Shown here piece by piece: positions 27,040-35,775 of a stretch of DNA of 64,000 nt (positions are counted from its first letter, which is position 1; every line of letters begins with the position of its first letter). The notes under the pieces were generated by a model. That model was not told the DNA's origin. It saw only the letters and a program-made list of their open reading frames with translations, and made no database searches. Source of the stretch: Cytobacillus suaedae. Lineage in GTDB: Bacteria > Bacillota > Bacilli > Bacillales > Bacillaceae_L. The position numbers and the translations under genes are program-made. The stretch spans positions 3,993,001-4,057,000 of the forward strand of contig CP063163.1 in the NCBI GenBank assembly GCA_014960805.1. Direction: 5' to 3'.

Positions 27040-27086
27040 TTGATGTAAAAAATTTGTCGTTCTATAATAAAAGAATACGACAAATT
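27040..27086 (+). promoter_or_regulatory. Sigma-A promoter of yvyE with an overlapping inverted repeat
   Basis: TTGATG (27040-27045), 17 nt, TATAAT (27063-27068). AATTTGTCGT (27051-27060) and ACGACAAATT (27077-27086) form a perfect 10-bp inverted repeat straddling the -10, the position of a repressor site. An exact Spo0A box (TTCGACA) sits at 26992-26998 on the degS side. Confidence 0.65.
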
Positions 27087-27130
27087 ACTTATTTTTTAAA
27101 GGGTAGTACCTAAAATTAGGAGGTGACCCT

Positions 27131-27766
27131 ATGCTTACACAATATTATACAGTAAAAGGCTACGGGGAACATGAAATTGTTATTGAAAAATCAAGATTTA
27201 TCGCATATATAAGTCGTGCAACAACAGAGGAAGAAGCACAGAATTTTATTTTAGAAATTAAAAAGAAGCATAGAGACGCAAACCATAATTGCTCTGCGTA
27301 TATTATCGGTGAACATGACCATATTCAAAAAGCAAATGATGATGGTGAACCAAGTGGAACAGCAGGTGTTCCTATTCTAGAGGTTTTGAAAAAAAAGAAG
27401 CTAAAAGACACTGTTGTAGTCATAACTCGGTATTTCGGTGGAATAAAATTAGGTGCAGGTGGATTAATTCGTGCATATGGAAAGTCTACGTCTGAAGGAT
27501 TAAAAGCAACTGGCATTGTAGAGCGCAAACTAATGCGGGTTATTCACACAAAAATTGACTACACATGGCTAGGTAAAGTTGAGAATGAGTTACGCTCTTC
27601 TATTTATATGTTGAAAGAAATAAAGTATTTAGAGGATGTCGAAGTTGAGACATATGTTGAGGAAGGTCAAAAACAAAACTTTATCGACTGGATGGTCGAA
27701 CTAACCAATGGAAAGAGTAGTATATCTGAGGGTGAAGTAACGTATTTAGAAGAAGTGGTTTCTTAG
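27131..27766 (+). CDS. yvyE: YvyE, IMPACT/UPF0029 family protein
   Basis: 211 residues. YTVKGYGEHEIVIEKSRFIA, NCSAYIIG, DDGEPSGTAGVPILEVL and ITRYFGGIKLGAGGLIRAY are the IMPACT family motifs; a ferredoxin-like domain follows at the C terminus. Homologues are linked to translation control in eukaryotes, but the bacterial role is unclear. Ribosome site TTAGGAGGTG. Divergent from degS, as in B. subtilis. Confidence 0.92.
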   Translation: MLTQYYTVKGYGEHEIVIEKSRFIAYISRATTEEEAQNFILEIKKKHRDANHNCSAYIIGEHDHIQKANDDGEPSGTAGVPILEVLKKKKLKDTVVVITRYFGGIKLGAGGLIRAYGKSTSEGLKATGIVERKLMRVIHTKIDYTWLGKVENELRSSIYMLKEIKYLEDVEVETYVEEGQKQNFIDWMVELTNGKSSISEGEVTYLEEVVS

Positions 27767-27869
27767 CATTTTGAACAACCTAAAATTTTCTTATTTACGG
27801 ATTGTCGAATTTTAGATAAAATTAGAAGTTGTTCTATCAACATGCCACTTATAAGAAACGAGGGCTTTT

Positions 27870-28892
27870 ATGAAAGATACTAGAATTCGAAGAAGAATTG
27901 AAAAAAGAAGGAGAACAGGTAAATTTAAACGCCTATTCTTTCTATCTTTTATGACTATATTAATTGGTGCGGGCAGCTACTTTGCATATATTTTATACTC
28001 AGCAAATCAAGCAATTAATAACACCTATGAGGAAATAGATCACAATAAACTTCCAAGTCACCGTACTGAAAAAATAAAGCTACAAAAAGACCCGGTTACA
28101 ATACTTCTAATTGGAGTAGAAAACCAGGAAGGTGGTACAGGGCGCTCTGACGTATTAATGCTTGTCACGATGAATCCTAATACGAAAGAAACATACCTTG
28201 TAAGTATTCCACGTGATACTCGTACCTATATTCCAAGTAAAGGCAAAAATGATAAGATTACACACTCTTATTACGGTGGCGTATCAAGTACGGTAGAAAC
28301 TGTTCAAGAATTACTTGATATTCCAATTGATTACTATGTAACAACGAATTTCCAAGGGTTTGAAGATATTGTTGATTCATTAAATGGAATTACGGTTGAT
28401 GTTCCGTTTACATTTAAAGCTCAACTTACAGGTTCATTAAGATGGAAAACCTACACTGAAGGTGAAATGGAACTTAATGGTAATGAAGCTCTTGCTTATG
28501 TACGAATGAGAAAATCAGACCCACGTGGTGATATGGGACGAAACGATAGACAAAAACAAGTGATAAAAGCAATTGTTGATAAAGGAACTTCTTTTGGTTC
28601 ACTAACAAAAGTAGACGATGTTCTTCATGATGTTGGAGAAAATGTGAAAACAAACCTACCTGCTAAAGATCTTGTTTCCTTCGTCCAGCTTTATAATAAA
28701 ATGAAGGGGTCAGAAGTTCAAACCCTTCAACTTGAAGGCTATGATGATTATATTAATAACGTATATTATTTTATTCCGAACGAAGAGTCAATTAAGCAAA
28801 TTAACTCAACATTAAAAACAGTATTAGAGAATGATAGCACGAGTGCTGCAACAGATAATGAAGATGAAGCAGAAAATGTTTCTATGAAATAA
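27870..28892 (+). CDS. tagU: LytR-CpsA-Psr family glycopolymer ligase (TagU/LytR)
   Basis: 340 residues: a basic cytoplasmic start, one membrane segment at about 20-42 (FFLSFMTILIGAGSYFAYIL), then an extracellular LCP domain with LLIGVENQEGGTGRSDVLML, VSIPRDTRTYIP, GITVDVPF and YVRMRKSDPRGDMGRNDRQ. LCP enzymes transfer undecaprenyl-linked polymers onto peptidoglycan. Given the neighbouring polysaccharide operon, its substrate may be that polymer or a teichoic acid. An exact Spo0A box (27803-27809) lies 60 bp upstream. Closed by a strong terminator. Confidence 0.92.
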   Translation: MKDTRIRRRIEKRRRTGKFKRLFFLSFMTILIGAGSYFAYILYSANQAINNTYEEIDHNKLPSHRTEKIKLQKDPVTILLIGVENQEGGTGRSDVLMLVTMNPNTKETYLVSIPRDTRTYIPSKGKNDKITHSYYGGVSSTVETVQELLDIPIDYYVTTNFQGFEDIVDSLNGITVDVPFTFKAQLTGSLRWKTYTEGEMELNGNEALAYVRMRKSDPRGDMGRNDRQKQVIKAIVDKGTSFGSLTKVDDVLHDVGENVKTNLPAKDLVSFVQLYNKMKGSEVQTLQLEGYDDYINNVYYFIPNEESIKQINSTLKTVLENDSTSAATDNEDEAENVSMK

Positions 28893-28927
28893 CGAGAAGA
28901 GAGCTTACTTTTTAGCTCTTTCTCGTT
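28891..28927 (+). terminator. Terminator of the LCP ligase gene
   Basis: AACGAGAAGAGAGC (28891-28904) pairs with AGCTCTTTCTCGTT (28914-28927), followed by T-rich sequence. Confidence 0.88.
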
Positions 28928-28956
28928 ATTTTTTTTGAGTTGTTACTTTCTTCCGA

Positions 28957-28985
28957 TTGGATTATTTAGCATTATCAGATATTAT
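28957..28985 (+). promoter_or_regulatory. Sigma-A promoter of the amidase cluster
   Basis: TTGGAT (28957-28962), 17 nt, TATTAT (28980-28985), 44 nt before the GTG start of the amidase gene. Confidence 0.55.
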
Positions 28986-29028
28986 TATACATATCGAGAA
29001 ATTTCTACAAAATTATGGAGGGAAAAGT

Positions 29029-31356
29029 GTGAAAAAACTACTTGTTTCGACAATCCTTGCCACCAGCACATTCTTACCTACATTTGTTCAGGCGGAAGAA
29101 ACAACTTCAAAAGTTCAATATACATATCCAATTGAAGTAATTGCCAAGGAACAATTAATTGTCCGAAAGGGAGCTACAACTGCCTATCCGAAGGTTCTTG
29201 AAATTCCAGCTGGCCAACAAGTGAAAGCAATAGATGACTTTACAAATGCCTCTGGAGAAACCTGGTACCGATTAGATCTTGGATCTGTGAAGGGCTGGGT
29301 TGAATCTACAACTATAACAAAACAGGAAACTAGCAAACTAGAAAAAAAGCAAATACAAATTGGAAATGCACCTGTACATAAAGGCGCTACTACATCTTAC
29401 CCTATTGTTAGCTATTTAAAACAAGGTTTAGAGGTGGCTATCATTGACTCCTTTACCAATTCGTTAGGTGATTTGTGGTACAGAGTTGACCTCGGAACAG
29501 TTAAAGGGTGGGTTCCTAGCTCAGCATTTGCTAAAAAAGCTCTTTCTGAAAATACACAAGAAACAACAACTGAACAAGTTACAGAGTCAGTAGACCCTGT
29601 TATCTCTGAAGAAAACACAGTTGAAATAGACGAACTTCCTGAGTCTGAGCCTTTAATTGAAACAGTTCCAAATGGAACAGTATTGTATAGTAACTCTGTA
29701 TCAGAGCCGATTCGAAAAGGAGCTTCCCTAGTCTATACTACTGTTAGTACTCTAGCACTCGGTCAAAAAGTAACAGTTATCGATCATTTTGTCGATTCAT
29801 ATTCTTCTTTATGGTATCGCGTGGAATATGCCCAAGGTAAAATGGGGTGGACAAAAGCAGAACATCTCCAACAACAAGCAATTTTGAACAAAACATTCTA
29901 TATTAGTGTGGATGTAGCGAATGTAAGAAGTGGTCCCTCCCTAACAGAGTCTAAAGTGACAACCTTTAGAAAAGGAACGGTCATTAAAGCAATTGATAGT
30001 ACCCTAGATTCAAATGGTGAAAACTGGTACAAGTTCGTGTATGAAAATTCTACCCATGCTTGGGTACACCACTCTGTAGTTACAGACAAGCTCGTACCGG
30101 TAGAGCGCCTAATGGCAATTGGTACACGACATGCAAAGTTATATAAAGGTGCCACCCTTCAATATAAGCCAGTTGAGAATCTTACCTATTTTTCAAAAGT
30201 AACTGTATTACAAGAATTCATCAATGCCTCTAACCATAGATGGTTAAGAGTAAAAACGGTATCTGGAAAAATTGGATGGGTACCTGCATGGGAAACAATT
30301 ATCTCAACAAAGGATTACCAATATATTTATGCACTTAATAATGGTTCTTTACGTAAAGGTGCTTCAGATGGCTATGCTGTTGCTGGAAACTTTAAAGCTG
30401 GAGACTCACTAATACGCTTATGGCAGCATGGTGATTGGATAAATGTAGAGACAACAGATGGCAAGCGAGGCTGGATTAAACTAAGTGATACCTCACCAAC
30501 ATCTATTAAAAAACTATTAACACCTACTGTTGAAACACTTAACAACGCAAACTTCCTTACATGGAAAAAGCCATCTGGTTTTAGCTTTCCGTATAAAGTG
30601 TTATCAGAAAATAGACTTGAAATGAGCGGTTTAACAAAAATTGATATTCCAGAAAGCACAATCCCCGGGATTGCCCGTTATGAAGTAAAAAATGTAAGTG
30701 CAACTAACCAATCGTTGATTATACATTTCCAACCTGGTTATACATTTACAATTCGAAATCATAAAGACAATCTTAGCCTTAAGGTACATGAGGTTGGTTT
30801 AGCAGGAAAGAAAATATACATTGATGCAGGTCATGGTGGCAAAGATCCAGGAGCGATTGGCCGCTCTGGACTATATGAAAAAGTAGTAGTCTTGGATACA
30901 GCTAATATGCTAAAAGCAGAGCTAGAAAAAGCTGGTGCAATCGTCCAACTTACAAGAAGTGATGATATCTTCCTAACTCTAGCACAGAGAACTGACCTAG
31001 CAAATCTATCAGACTATGATGCTTTTATTAGTCTTCATACAGATTCTTTTACCAATAGAGACGCCAATGGGACAACAACTTTTTATAACACTTCCCTAAA
31101 CTTCAATAGTACAAAGAGCATTACATTAGGGAAAACGGTACAAAGGCATCTTATTTCTCAGCTTGGTACACATGATAGAGGTGTTAAAAATCAGGAGTTC
31201 TTTGTAAATAAACGAAACGAGCTTCCTAGTATTTTAATAGAATTAGCCTTTATCTCAAATCCTACCGAAGAAGCATTGTTACAAACAACAGAGTTTCGTC
31301 TTAAAGCAGCAGTAGCCATTAAAAATGGTTTAGAAGAATACTTCTCAAACTTTTAA
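29029..31356 (+). CDS. N-acetylmuramoyl-L-alanine amidase with six SH3b-type repeats (LytC-like)
   Basis: 775 residues from GTG at 29029 (GGAGG, 7 nt spacing); a longer reading adds 24 residues without a signal sequence. Signal peptide KKLLVSTILATSTFLPTFVQA, then about six bacterial SH3 repeats between residues 40 and 490 (core RKGA..Y..V....G..V..ID.F....G..WYR, then G.VKGWV). After a linker comes an Amidase_3 domain: IYIDAGHGGKDPGA, YEKVVVLDTANML, FISLHTDSF and the catalytic Glu in ILIELAFISNPTEE. It cleaves the stem peptide from muramic acid. Its place beside a SpoIID/LytB protein mirrors B. subtilis lytABC. Confidence 0.92.
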   Translation: MKKLLVSTILATSTFLPTFVQAEETTSKVQYTYPIEVIAKEQLIVRKGATTAYPKVLEIPAGQQVKAIDDFTNASGETWYRLDLGSVKGWVESTTITKQETSKLEKKQIQIGNAPVHKGATTSYPIVSYLKQGLEVAIIDSFTNSLGDLWYRVDLGTVKGWVPSSAFAKKALSENTQETTTEQVTESVDPVISEENTVEIDELPESEPLIETVPNGTVLYSNSVSEPIRKGASLVYTTVSTLALGQKVTVIDHFVDSYSSLWYRVEYAQGKMGWTKAEHLQQQAILNKTFYISVDVANVRSGPSLTESKVTTFRKGTVIKAIDSTLDSNGENWYKFVYENSTHAWVHHSVVTDKLVPVERLMAIGTRHAKLYKGATLQYKPVENLTYFSKVTVLQEFINASNHRWLRVKTVSGKIGWVPAWETIISTKDYQYIYALNNGSLRKGASDGYAVAGNFKAGDSLIRLWQHGDWINVETTDGKRGWIKLSDTSPTSIKKLLTPTVETLNNANFLTWKKPSGFSFPYKVLSENRLEMSGLTKIDIPESTIPGIARYEVKNVSATNQSLIIHFQPGYTFTIRNHKDNLSLKVHEVGLAGKKIYIDAGHGGKDPGAIGRSGLYEKVVVLDTANMLKAELEKAGAIVQLTRSDDIFLTLAQRTDLANLSDYDAFISLHTDSFTNRDANGTTTFYNTSLNFNSTKSITLGKTVQRHLISQLGTHDRGVKNQEFFVNKRNELPSILIELAFISNPTEEALLQTTEFRLKAAVAIKNGLEEYFSNF

Positions 31357-31375
31357 TTTCTACTATTCATAAAAG

Positions 31376-31417
31376 AATAAAAGAGCAGAGTCTGTAACAA
31401 GACTTTGTTCTTTTATT
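31376..31417 (+). terminator. Terminator after the amidase gene
   Basis: AATAAAAGA...AGTCT (31376-31393) pairs with AGACT...TCTTTTATT (31400-31417). Confidence 0.8.
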
Positions 31418-31451
31418 AAGTAAAAGCATAAAACAATCAGGGGGAGAAACA

Positions 31452-32168
31452 ATGAAAAAGAAAAATATGTTTATAGCAGGATCCTTAGCAGTTGGAATAG
31501 GTATGGCAGCATTTATACCAAATTCAATTACCGCTTCAAATAACGTAATCCTAGCAAGTGTGGATTGGGTAAACACACAAATAAATCCAATGAAATCTCA
31601 AATTACAGCTCTTGAGACTAAAATAAATCAACAACAACAAGAGATTAATAGTTTAAAACAACAGATTGCAAACGGCGGAGGAACTACAACACCTACGCCA
31701 GCACCGGCGCCGTCACCTGGCGCACCATCTACATCAATGCCAACAACCATCTATGTTGCTAAAGCTTCAGCAACTATTCATTCTGGGGCTACTGCTAGCT
31801 ATAAAGTCGTTGCAACTAAAAAAGCAGGATCTGCGTTAAAAGTAATTGATCAACACACTTCTTCAACAGGTACATGGTACCGCGTAGAAGTATCATCTAC
31901 TGTTAAAGGTTGGATATTCTCTGGTAATGTTTCTACAAGTAAAGATGGTTCAGTTGCAACTTCTCCATCAAAGGTAATAACAACTGGTGAGGTTCACCTT
32001 AGAAAAGGTGCAACTACTGCCTATGCTGTTTTAGAAACACTAAAAAAAGGGACAACTTTAAAACATCTCCAAACATTTACAAATGCTAAAGGAGAAACAT
32101 GGTACAACGTTGAAACCGCAACAGGAAAACGTGGTTGGATCTACGGGAACTTTGGAGAGGTGAGTTAA
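31452..32168 (+). CDS. Secreted SH3-domain protein with coiled coil
   Basis: 238 residues. Signal peptide (KKKNMFIAGSLAVGIGMAAF), a coiled coil at about 45-75 (ITALETKINQQQQEINSLKQ), a Pro/Thr-rich linker (TPTPAPAPSPGAP), then two SH3b repeats of the same type as in the neighbouring amidase (IHSGATASYKVV, LRKGATTAYAVL). No catalytic domain. Ribosome site GGGGGAG. It ends 3 nt before the SpoIID/LytB gene, so the two are coupled. Probably a wall-attached partner of the amidase, in the position held by lytA in B. subtilis, though unrelated in sequence. Confidence 0.8.
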   Translation: MKKKNMFIAGSLAVGIGMAAFIPNSITASNNVILASVDWVNTQINPMKSQITALETKINQQQQEINSLKQQIANGGGTTTPTPAPAPSPGAPSTSMPTTIYVAKASATIHSGATASYKVVATKKAGSALKVIDQHTSSTGTWYRVEVSSTVKGWIFSGNVSTSKDGSVATSPSKVITTGEVHLRKGATTAYAVLETLKKGTTLKHLQTFTNAKGETWYNVETATGKRGWIYGNFGEVS

Positions 32169-32171
32169 GTA

Positions 32172-33686
32172 ATGAAAAAGCTGTTTTTCTCATTATTTGC
32201 TCTCGCCCTATTGTTCGTATTACCTACTAATTCTAAAGCACAAACAGCAATCTATCCTAACCCTGTAAATGTATTAATCTTTGAAAATAGTACAGGCTAC
32301 TCAGTTTTGTTAAATGGATACTATCAATTAGTCAATAATCAAACAGGAGAAAAAACTCTCTTAAACTCAAAATCATTAAATGCTTCAAAATCAATCAATA
32401 CTGTAACAATTAGCGATGGCCAGAAAGTACACATTTCAGCTAGCGGCTTTAGAATACAAGAACTTTCTGCTGGGCAAACCGCATCATTTTTAACAGACAC
32501 AATTGTTAGAAAAGGAGCGACATCTAGTTATGAGCAACTAGCAATTGCAACTACAGGGACTACTGCTACTTACAACGATACCTTTGTAAACGGTGCGGGA
32601 GAAACATGGTATAGTGTTACACTTCCTAACAATATTACTGGATGGGTTCAAAATACAACAACAGCACTGATTGATAACACTTCACTTTCATTAATCACAA
32701 TTAATGGTAAACAATACCGTGGAAGTGTTGATATTGTCATAAAAGATGATAAAATTCAAGCTATTAATAACCTAGACATGGAAGATTACCTAAAGGGTGT
32801 AGTTCCAAGTGAAATGCCGGCTTCATGGCATATGGAAGCTTTAAAAGCACAAGCTATTGCAGCAAGAAGCTATGCTCAAAATTCTATGATTTTATCAAAC
32901 ACTACGGCCAGCCAAGTATACCGTGGCTATACAGGTGAGCATCCACGAACGAATGAGGCGATTGCCGCAACAACTGGATTACTAGTGAAATATAATGGCA
33001 AGCCGATCAAAACCTTCTTCCATTCTACAAGTGGTGGACGCACGGCAAACGTTGGTGATGTTTGGAATTCAAACCAGACTCACTTCCCTTATCTTACGAG
33101 TGTTGAAGATCAATTTGAGTCTTCTCCACGAAGTATATGGACATATACCTTTTCCGCACTAACCATTTTAAAATCATTTGGTTTCTCAGAAACATCGATA
33201 TTGTATGATGTCATCGCTGAACCAAAAGGAGCTAATGGAGAGATTGGTGCTGTAACTGTAAAAACAAGTGAGGGTGAAAAAACGATCGAAGGTAATGAAA
33301 GTGTTATTAGAAAGCTTTTTCCGCTAGCTGATACACGTGTGTACAATCAACTTCTATCAAATTGGTTTACAATTGAGCTAAGCAAAGAAGTTAGAAATAT
33401 GTTAATACAAACAACAACGAGTTTACTCGATGTAACATCTTTAAAAGGTCAATCCGTTCAAACGGCAAATGGCATTGAGACACTTTCAACCGATGAAGTG
33501 AGTGTCCAAACTGCAAATGGAGTGGTTTCGACAGTTGGTGGAGTAGACTCTATTACCGTAAATGGCAAGGGCTGGGGCCATCGAATTGGAATGAGCCAAT
33601 ACGGTGCAAAAGGCTATGCTGAGAACGGTTGGACTGCAGAGCAGATTTTAACACACTATTTTAAAGGAACAACGATTTCAAAATAA
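32172..33686 (+). CDS. SpoIID/LytB domain protein, amidase enhancer
   Basis: 504 residues. Signal peptide ending near residue 23 (FVLPTNSKAQ), an SH3b repeat around 105-165 (VRKGATSSYEQL), then a SpoIID/LytB domain: MEDYLKGVVPSEMPASWHME, ALKAQAIAARSYAQNSM, FFHSTSGGRTANVGDVW, GKGWGHRIGMSQYGAKGYAE. LytB stimulates the LytC amidase; SpoIID homologues are lytic transglycosylases acting on amidase products. The linkage to the amidase gene supports a joint wall-turnover role. Confidence 0.9.
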   Translation: MKKLFFSLFALALLFVLPTNSKAQTAIYPNPVNVLIFENSTGYSVLLNGYYQLVNNQTGEKTLLNSKSLNASKSINTVTISDGQKVHISASGFRIQELSAGQTASFLTDTIVRKGATSSYEQLAIATTGTTATYNDTFVNGAGETWYSVTLPNNITGWVQNTTTALIDNTSLSLITINGKQYRGSVDIVIKDDKIQAINNLDMEDYLKGVVPSEMPASWHMEALKAQAIAARSYAQNSMILSNTTASQVYRGYTGEHPRTNEAIAATTGLLVKYNGKPIKTFFHSTSGGRTANVGDVWNSNQTHFPYLTSVEDQFESSPRSIWTYTFSALTILKSFGFSETSILYDVIAEPKGANGEIGAVTVKTSEGEKTIEGNESVIRKLFPLADTRVYNQLLSNWFTIELSKEVRNMLIQTTTSLLDVTSLKGQSVQTANGIETLSTDEVSVQTANGVVSTVGGVDSITVNGKGWGHRIGMSQYGAKGYAENGWTAEQILTHYFKGTTISK

Positions 33687-33693
33687 AGCTATG

Positions 33694-33715
33694 AAGCATG
33701 GAGATTTCCATGCTT
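33694..33715 (+). terminator. Terminator of the lytABC-like cluster
   Basis: AAGCATGG and CCATGCTT around 33694-33715, followed by T6. Confidence 0.82.
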
Positions 33716-33788
33716 TTTTTATTGCATACTTTTATTTGATTTGCTGCAAAATATGTCTTGTTACTTTACTGAGAGGAGGTTTTGGAAT

Positions 33789-33914
33789 ATGACAAACAAG
33801 AACGACAACCGCGAGCGTCAAAATAAATACCCAAATAATAAAAAGAATGATACTGAATTCGCGAATGAAGTGAATATTCGTAGTGAGCAGACGAAGAAGG
33901 ATTTGAATAAGTAA
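33789..33914 (+). CDS. Small hydrophilic protein resembling gamma-type small acid-soluble spore proteins
   Basis: 41 residues: MTNKNDNRERQNKY, then DTEFANEVNIRSEQTKKDLN. It has no hydrophobic stretch and is rich in Asn, Lys and Gln. TEFANEVN resembles the TEFASETN repeat of gamma-type SASPs. A strong GAGGAGG site lies 9 nt before the ATG and a terminator follows the stop, so a translated gene is likely. The family assignment is tentative. Confidence 0.55.
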   Translation: MTNKNDNRERQNKYPNNKKNDTEFANEVNIRSEQTKKDLNK

Positions 33915-33930
33915 TATGTTAGGGTGTTTA

Positions 33931-33957
33931 TCCCAGGGGAACTTCTTTACCCTGGGA
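33931..33957 (+). terminator. Terminator of the small SASP-like gene
   Basis: TCCCAGGG (33931-33938) pairs with CCCTGGGA (33950-33957), then TTTTG. Confidence 0.82.
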
Positions 33958-34054
33958 TTTTGATTTTTCAGCAACATCTAGTCTAAATCTATTAATTATC
34001 CCTAGATTAATAGAAACATTTCTAATAAAATAATTATATGAAAGGATGTGTAAT

Positions 34055-34960
34055 ATGCCCTATAAACAAAGAACTGAAACACAGGAGTTACAAGTTTTAA
34101 ATTATTTAAACCTCCGAATGAAGCTACCCGAACAATACTCACAACACCACTACAACCTAAAAAAGGGATATGATGGTGAGATAATGTTTGATGCATTAAC
34201 CGAAGGGCTTAGCTGCGAATGCCTTATATTAAATGATTTGCTTCTTAAATCAAATAACACTATGTTTCAAATCGATTCACTCATAATTACATCAGAAACC
34301 GTTTATATTTTCGAAGTGAAGAATTATGAGGGAGATTACTATTCCGAATCTGATAGAATTTATAAGCAAAATAAATCTGAAATCACAAACCCCTTAAACC
34401 AATTGATTCGATCCGAATCCTTATTACGGCAACTGTTCCACACACTCGGATACAAATCTTCCATTGATGCTTCAATTGTTTTCATCAACCCTGAATTTAC
34501 TTTATACCAAGCCCCTCAAGACAAGCCATTTATTCTTCCAACACAAATTAGCCGCTTTATGAGAAAACTTAACTCTATTCCTTCAAAGATAGCCACACAA
34601 CACAAAATCGTGGCTGACAAACTAATTTCCCTACATATTAAAGAATCCCCATATACCCAGTTACCTTCTTATGATTTTGACCAGTTGCGAAAGGGAATCA
34701 TTTGTATGTTGTGCAACACGTTGTCTGTTTCTGTAAAGGGGCAAAAATGTGTTTGTCTTGAATGTGGGTACGAAGAACTTGTTGAAGATGCAGTTATGCG
34801 AAGTGTTGAGGAATTTAAGCTACTTTTTCCTAGTGAAAAAATAACTACAAATATTGTATATGAATGGTGTAAAGTTCTGGCATCTAAGAAGAGGATACAA
34901 AAAATACTAGATAAAAATTATAAGATTGTAGGTGTTAGTCGGTGGTCCTATTATCAATAA
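34055..34960 (+). CDS. NERD-domain protein with zinc ribbon (copy 1)
   Basis: 301 residues from ATG at 34055 (AAAGG, 9 nt); an ATG three codons upstream touches the ribosome site. NERD nuclease-related domain at about 35-170: GYDGEIMFDALTEGL, then FQIDSLIITSETVYIFEVKN, with the D and E-x-K of a PD-(D/E)xK-like site. A zinc ribbon follows at about 220 (CMLCNTLS, CVCLECGYEE), then a helical end (ITTNIVYEWCKVLASKKRIQ). Domain order and C-terminal motif match the second NERD gene at 58630. Its stop is followed 90 bp later by the 51-bp repeat array. NERD proteins are common in Bacillus and poorly understood; nuclease activity is not shown. Confidence 0.85.
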   Translation: MPYKQRTETQELQVLNYLNLRMKLPEQYSQHHYNLKKGYDGEIMFDALTEGLSCECLILNDLLLKSNNTMFQIDSLIITSETVYIFEVKNYEGDYYSESDRIYKQNKSEITNPLNQLIRSESLLRQLFHTLGYKSSIDASIVFINPEFTLYQAPQDKPFILPTQISRFMRKLNSIPSKIATQHKIVADKLISLHIKESPYTQLPSYDFDQLRKGIICMLCNTLSVSVKGQKCVCLECGYEELVEDAVMRSVEEFKLLFPSEKITTNIVYEWCKVLASKKRIQKILDKNYKIVGVSRWSYYQ

Positions 34961-35050
34961 ATAGAATTTCACAATCATTGTATGCCTTACTGTTGCCCTA
35001 TGGACCTTGAATGATGAACTTTGCTTGGGCCTTTTACTTTCTCCCTGCTC

Positions 35051-35356
35051 TTTGTCCTTGAGGACCCTGCTCTGAGACTTTTCATATGATTTTCAATGCA
35101 TTTTGTCCTTGAGAACCCTGCTCTAAGACTTTTCGTTGGCTTTTCAATGCATTTTGTCCTTGAGAACCCCGCTCTAAGATTTTTCGAAGGCTTTTCAATG
35201 CATTTTGTCCTTGAGGACCCCGCTCTAAGACTTTTCGTAGGCTTTTCAATGCATTTTGTCCTTGAGGACCCCGCTCTGAGACTTTTCATATGCTTCTCCT
35301 TGCATTTTGTCTTTGAGGACCCCACTCTAAGACTTTTCGAAGGCTTTTCAATGCAT
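35051..35356. repeat. 51-bp direct repeat array, left part (six units)
   Basis: Units begin with TTTGTCC at 35051, 35102, 35153, 35204, 35255 and 35306 (TTTGTCT in the last), an exact 51-bp period. Conservation runs through the whole unit: TTTTGTCCTTGAGGACCC, GCTCTAAGACTTTTCG, GGCTTTTCAATGCA. Each unit holds the small palindrome GTCCT-TG-AGGAC. The array stops inside a unit where the IS3 element begins. Confidence 0.92.
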
Positions 35357-35440
35357 TTTTAAAGTTAGTCTAAAAAGTGGATACGTCAAAATGAGATTTA
35401 TAATATATAATACAATCATCATTTATAAGGACGTGTTCAA

Positions 35441-35734
35441 ATGGGAAAACATTTTACACCAGAGTATAAAGAGTATGTTTCAAAATTAATTGTAGAAGAA
35501 GGTAGAAAAGCTACCCAAGTTGCATATGAACTCGAGATCTCTCCGAAATCAATTAGTCGATGGGTTGCAGCTTACAGGAATAAATTGAATGCTGCGCAGA
35601 CTGGAGTAACCTATATAACTCCTACGGAGTTAGAAAAATTAAAAAAGCAACATGATAAAGAAATGCAACAGTTGAGAGAAGAAAATGAAATCTTAAAAAA
35701 GGCCATGCACATCTTCGCGAAAAACCAAGCGTAA
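35441..35734 (+). CDS. IS3-family transposase OrfA
   Basis: 97 residues: HFTPEYKEYVSKLIVEEGRK, a helix-turn-helix (ATQVAYELEISPKSISRWV) and a C-terminal leucine-zipper-like coil (KQHDKEMQQLREENEILKKA). The sequence A-AAA-AAG at 35695-35701 is in the right phase for a programmed -1 frameshift, joining OrfA to OrfB as the active OrfAB transposase. ATG with an AAGGACG site. Confidence 0.9.
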   Translation: MGKHFTPEYKEYVSKLIVEEGRKATQVAYELEISPKSISRWVAAYRNKLNAAQTGVTYITPTELEKLKKQHDKEMQQLREENEILKKAMHIFAKNQA

Positions 35735-35775
35735 TTTATGCGTTCATTCAGGCTCATACTGATGAAAACTCTATA

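Noticed and set aside
34987-35325. Minus-strand frame coding for 17-residue repeats (KSLRAGSSRTKCIEKPT type)
   Set aside because: The 51-bp repeat is a multiple of three, so several frames stay open on both strands by construction. No start with a ribosome site and no plausible protein.
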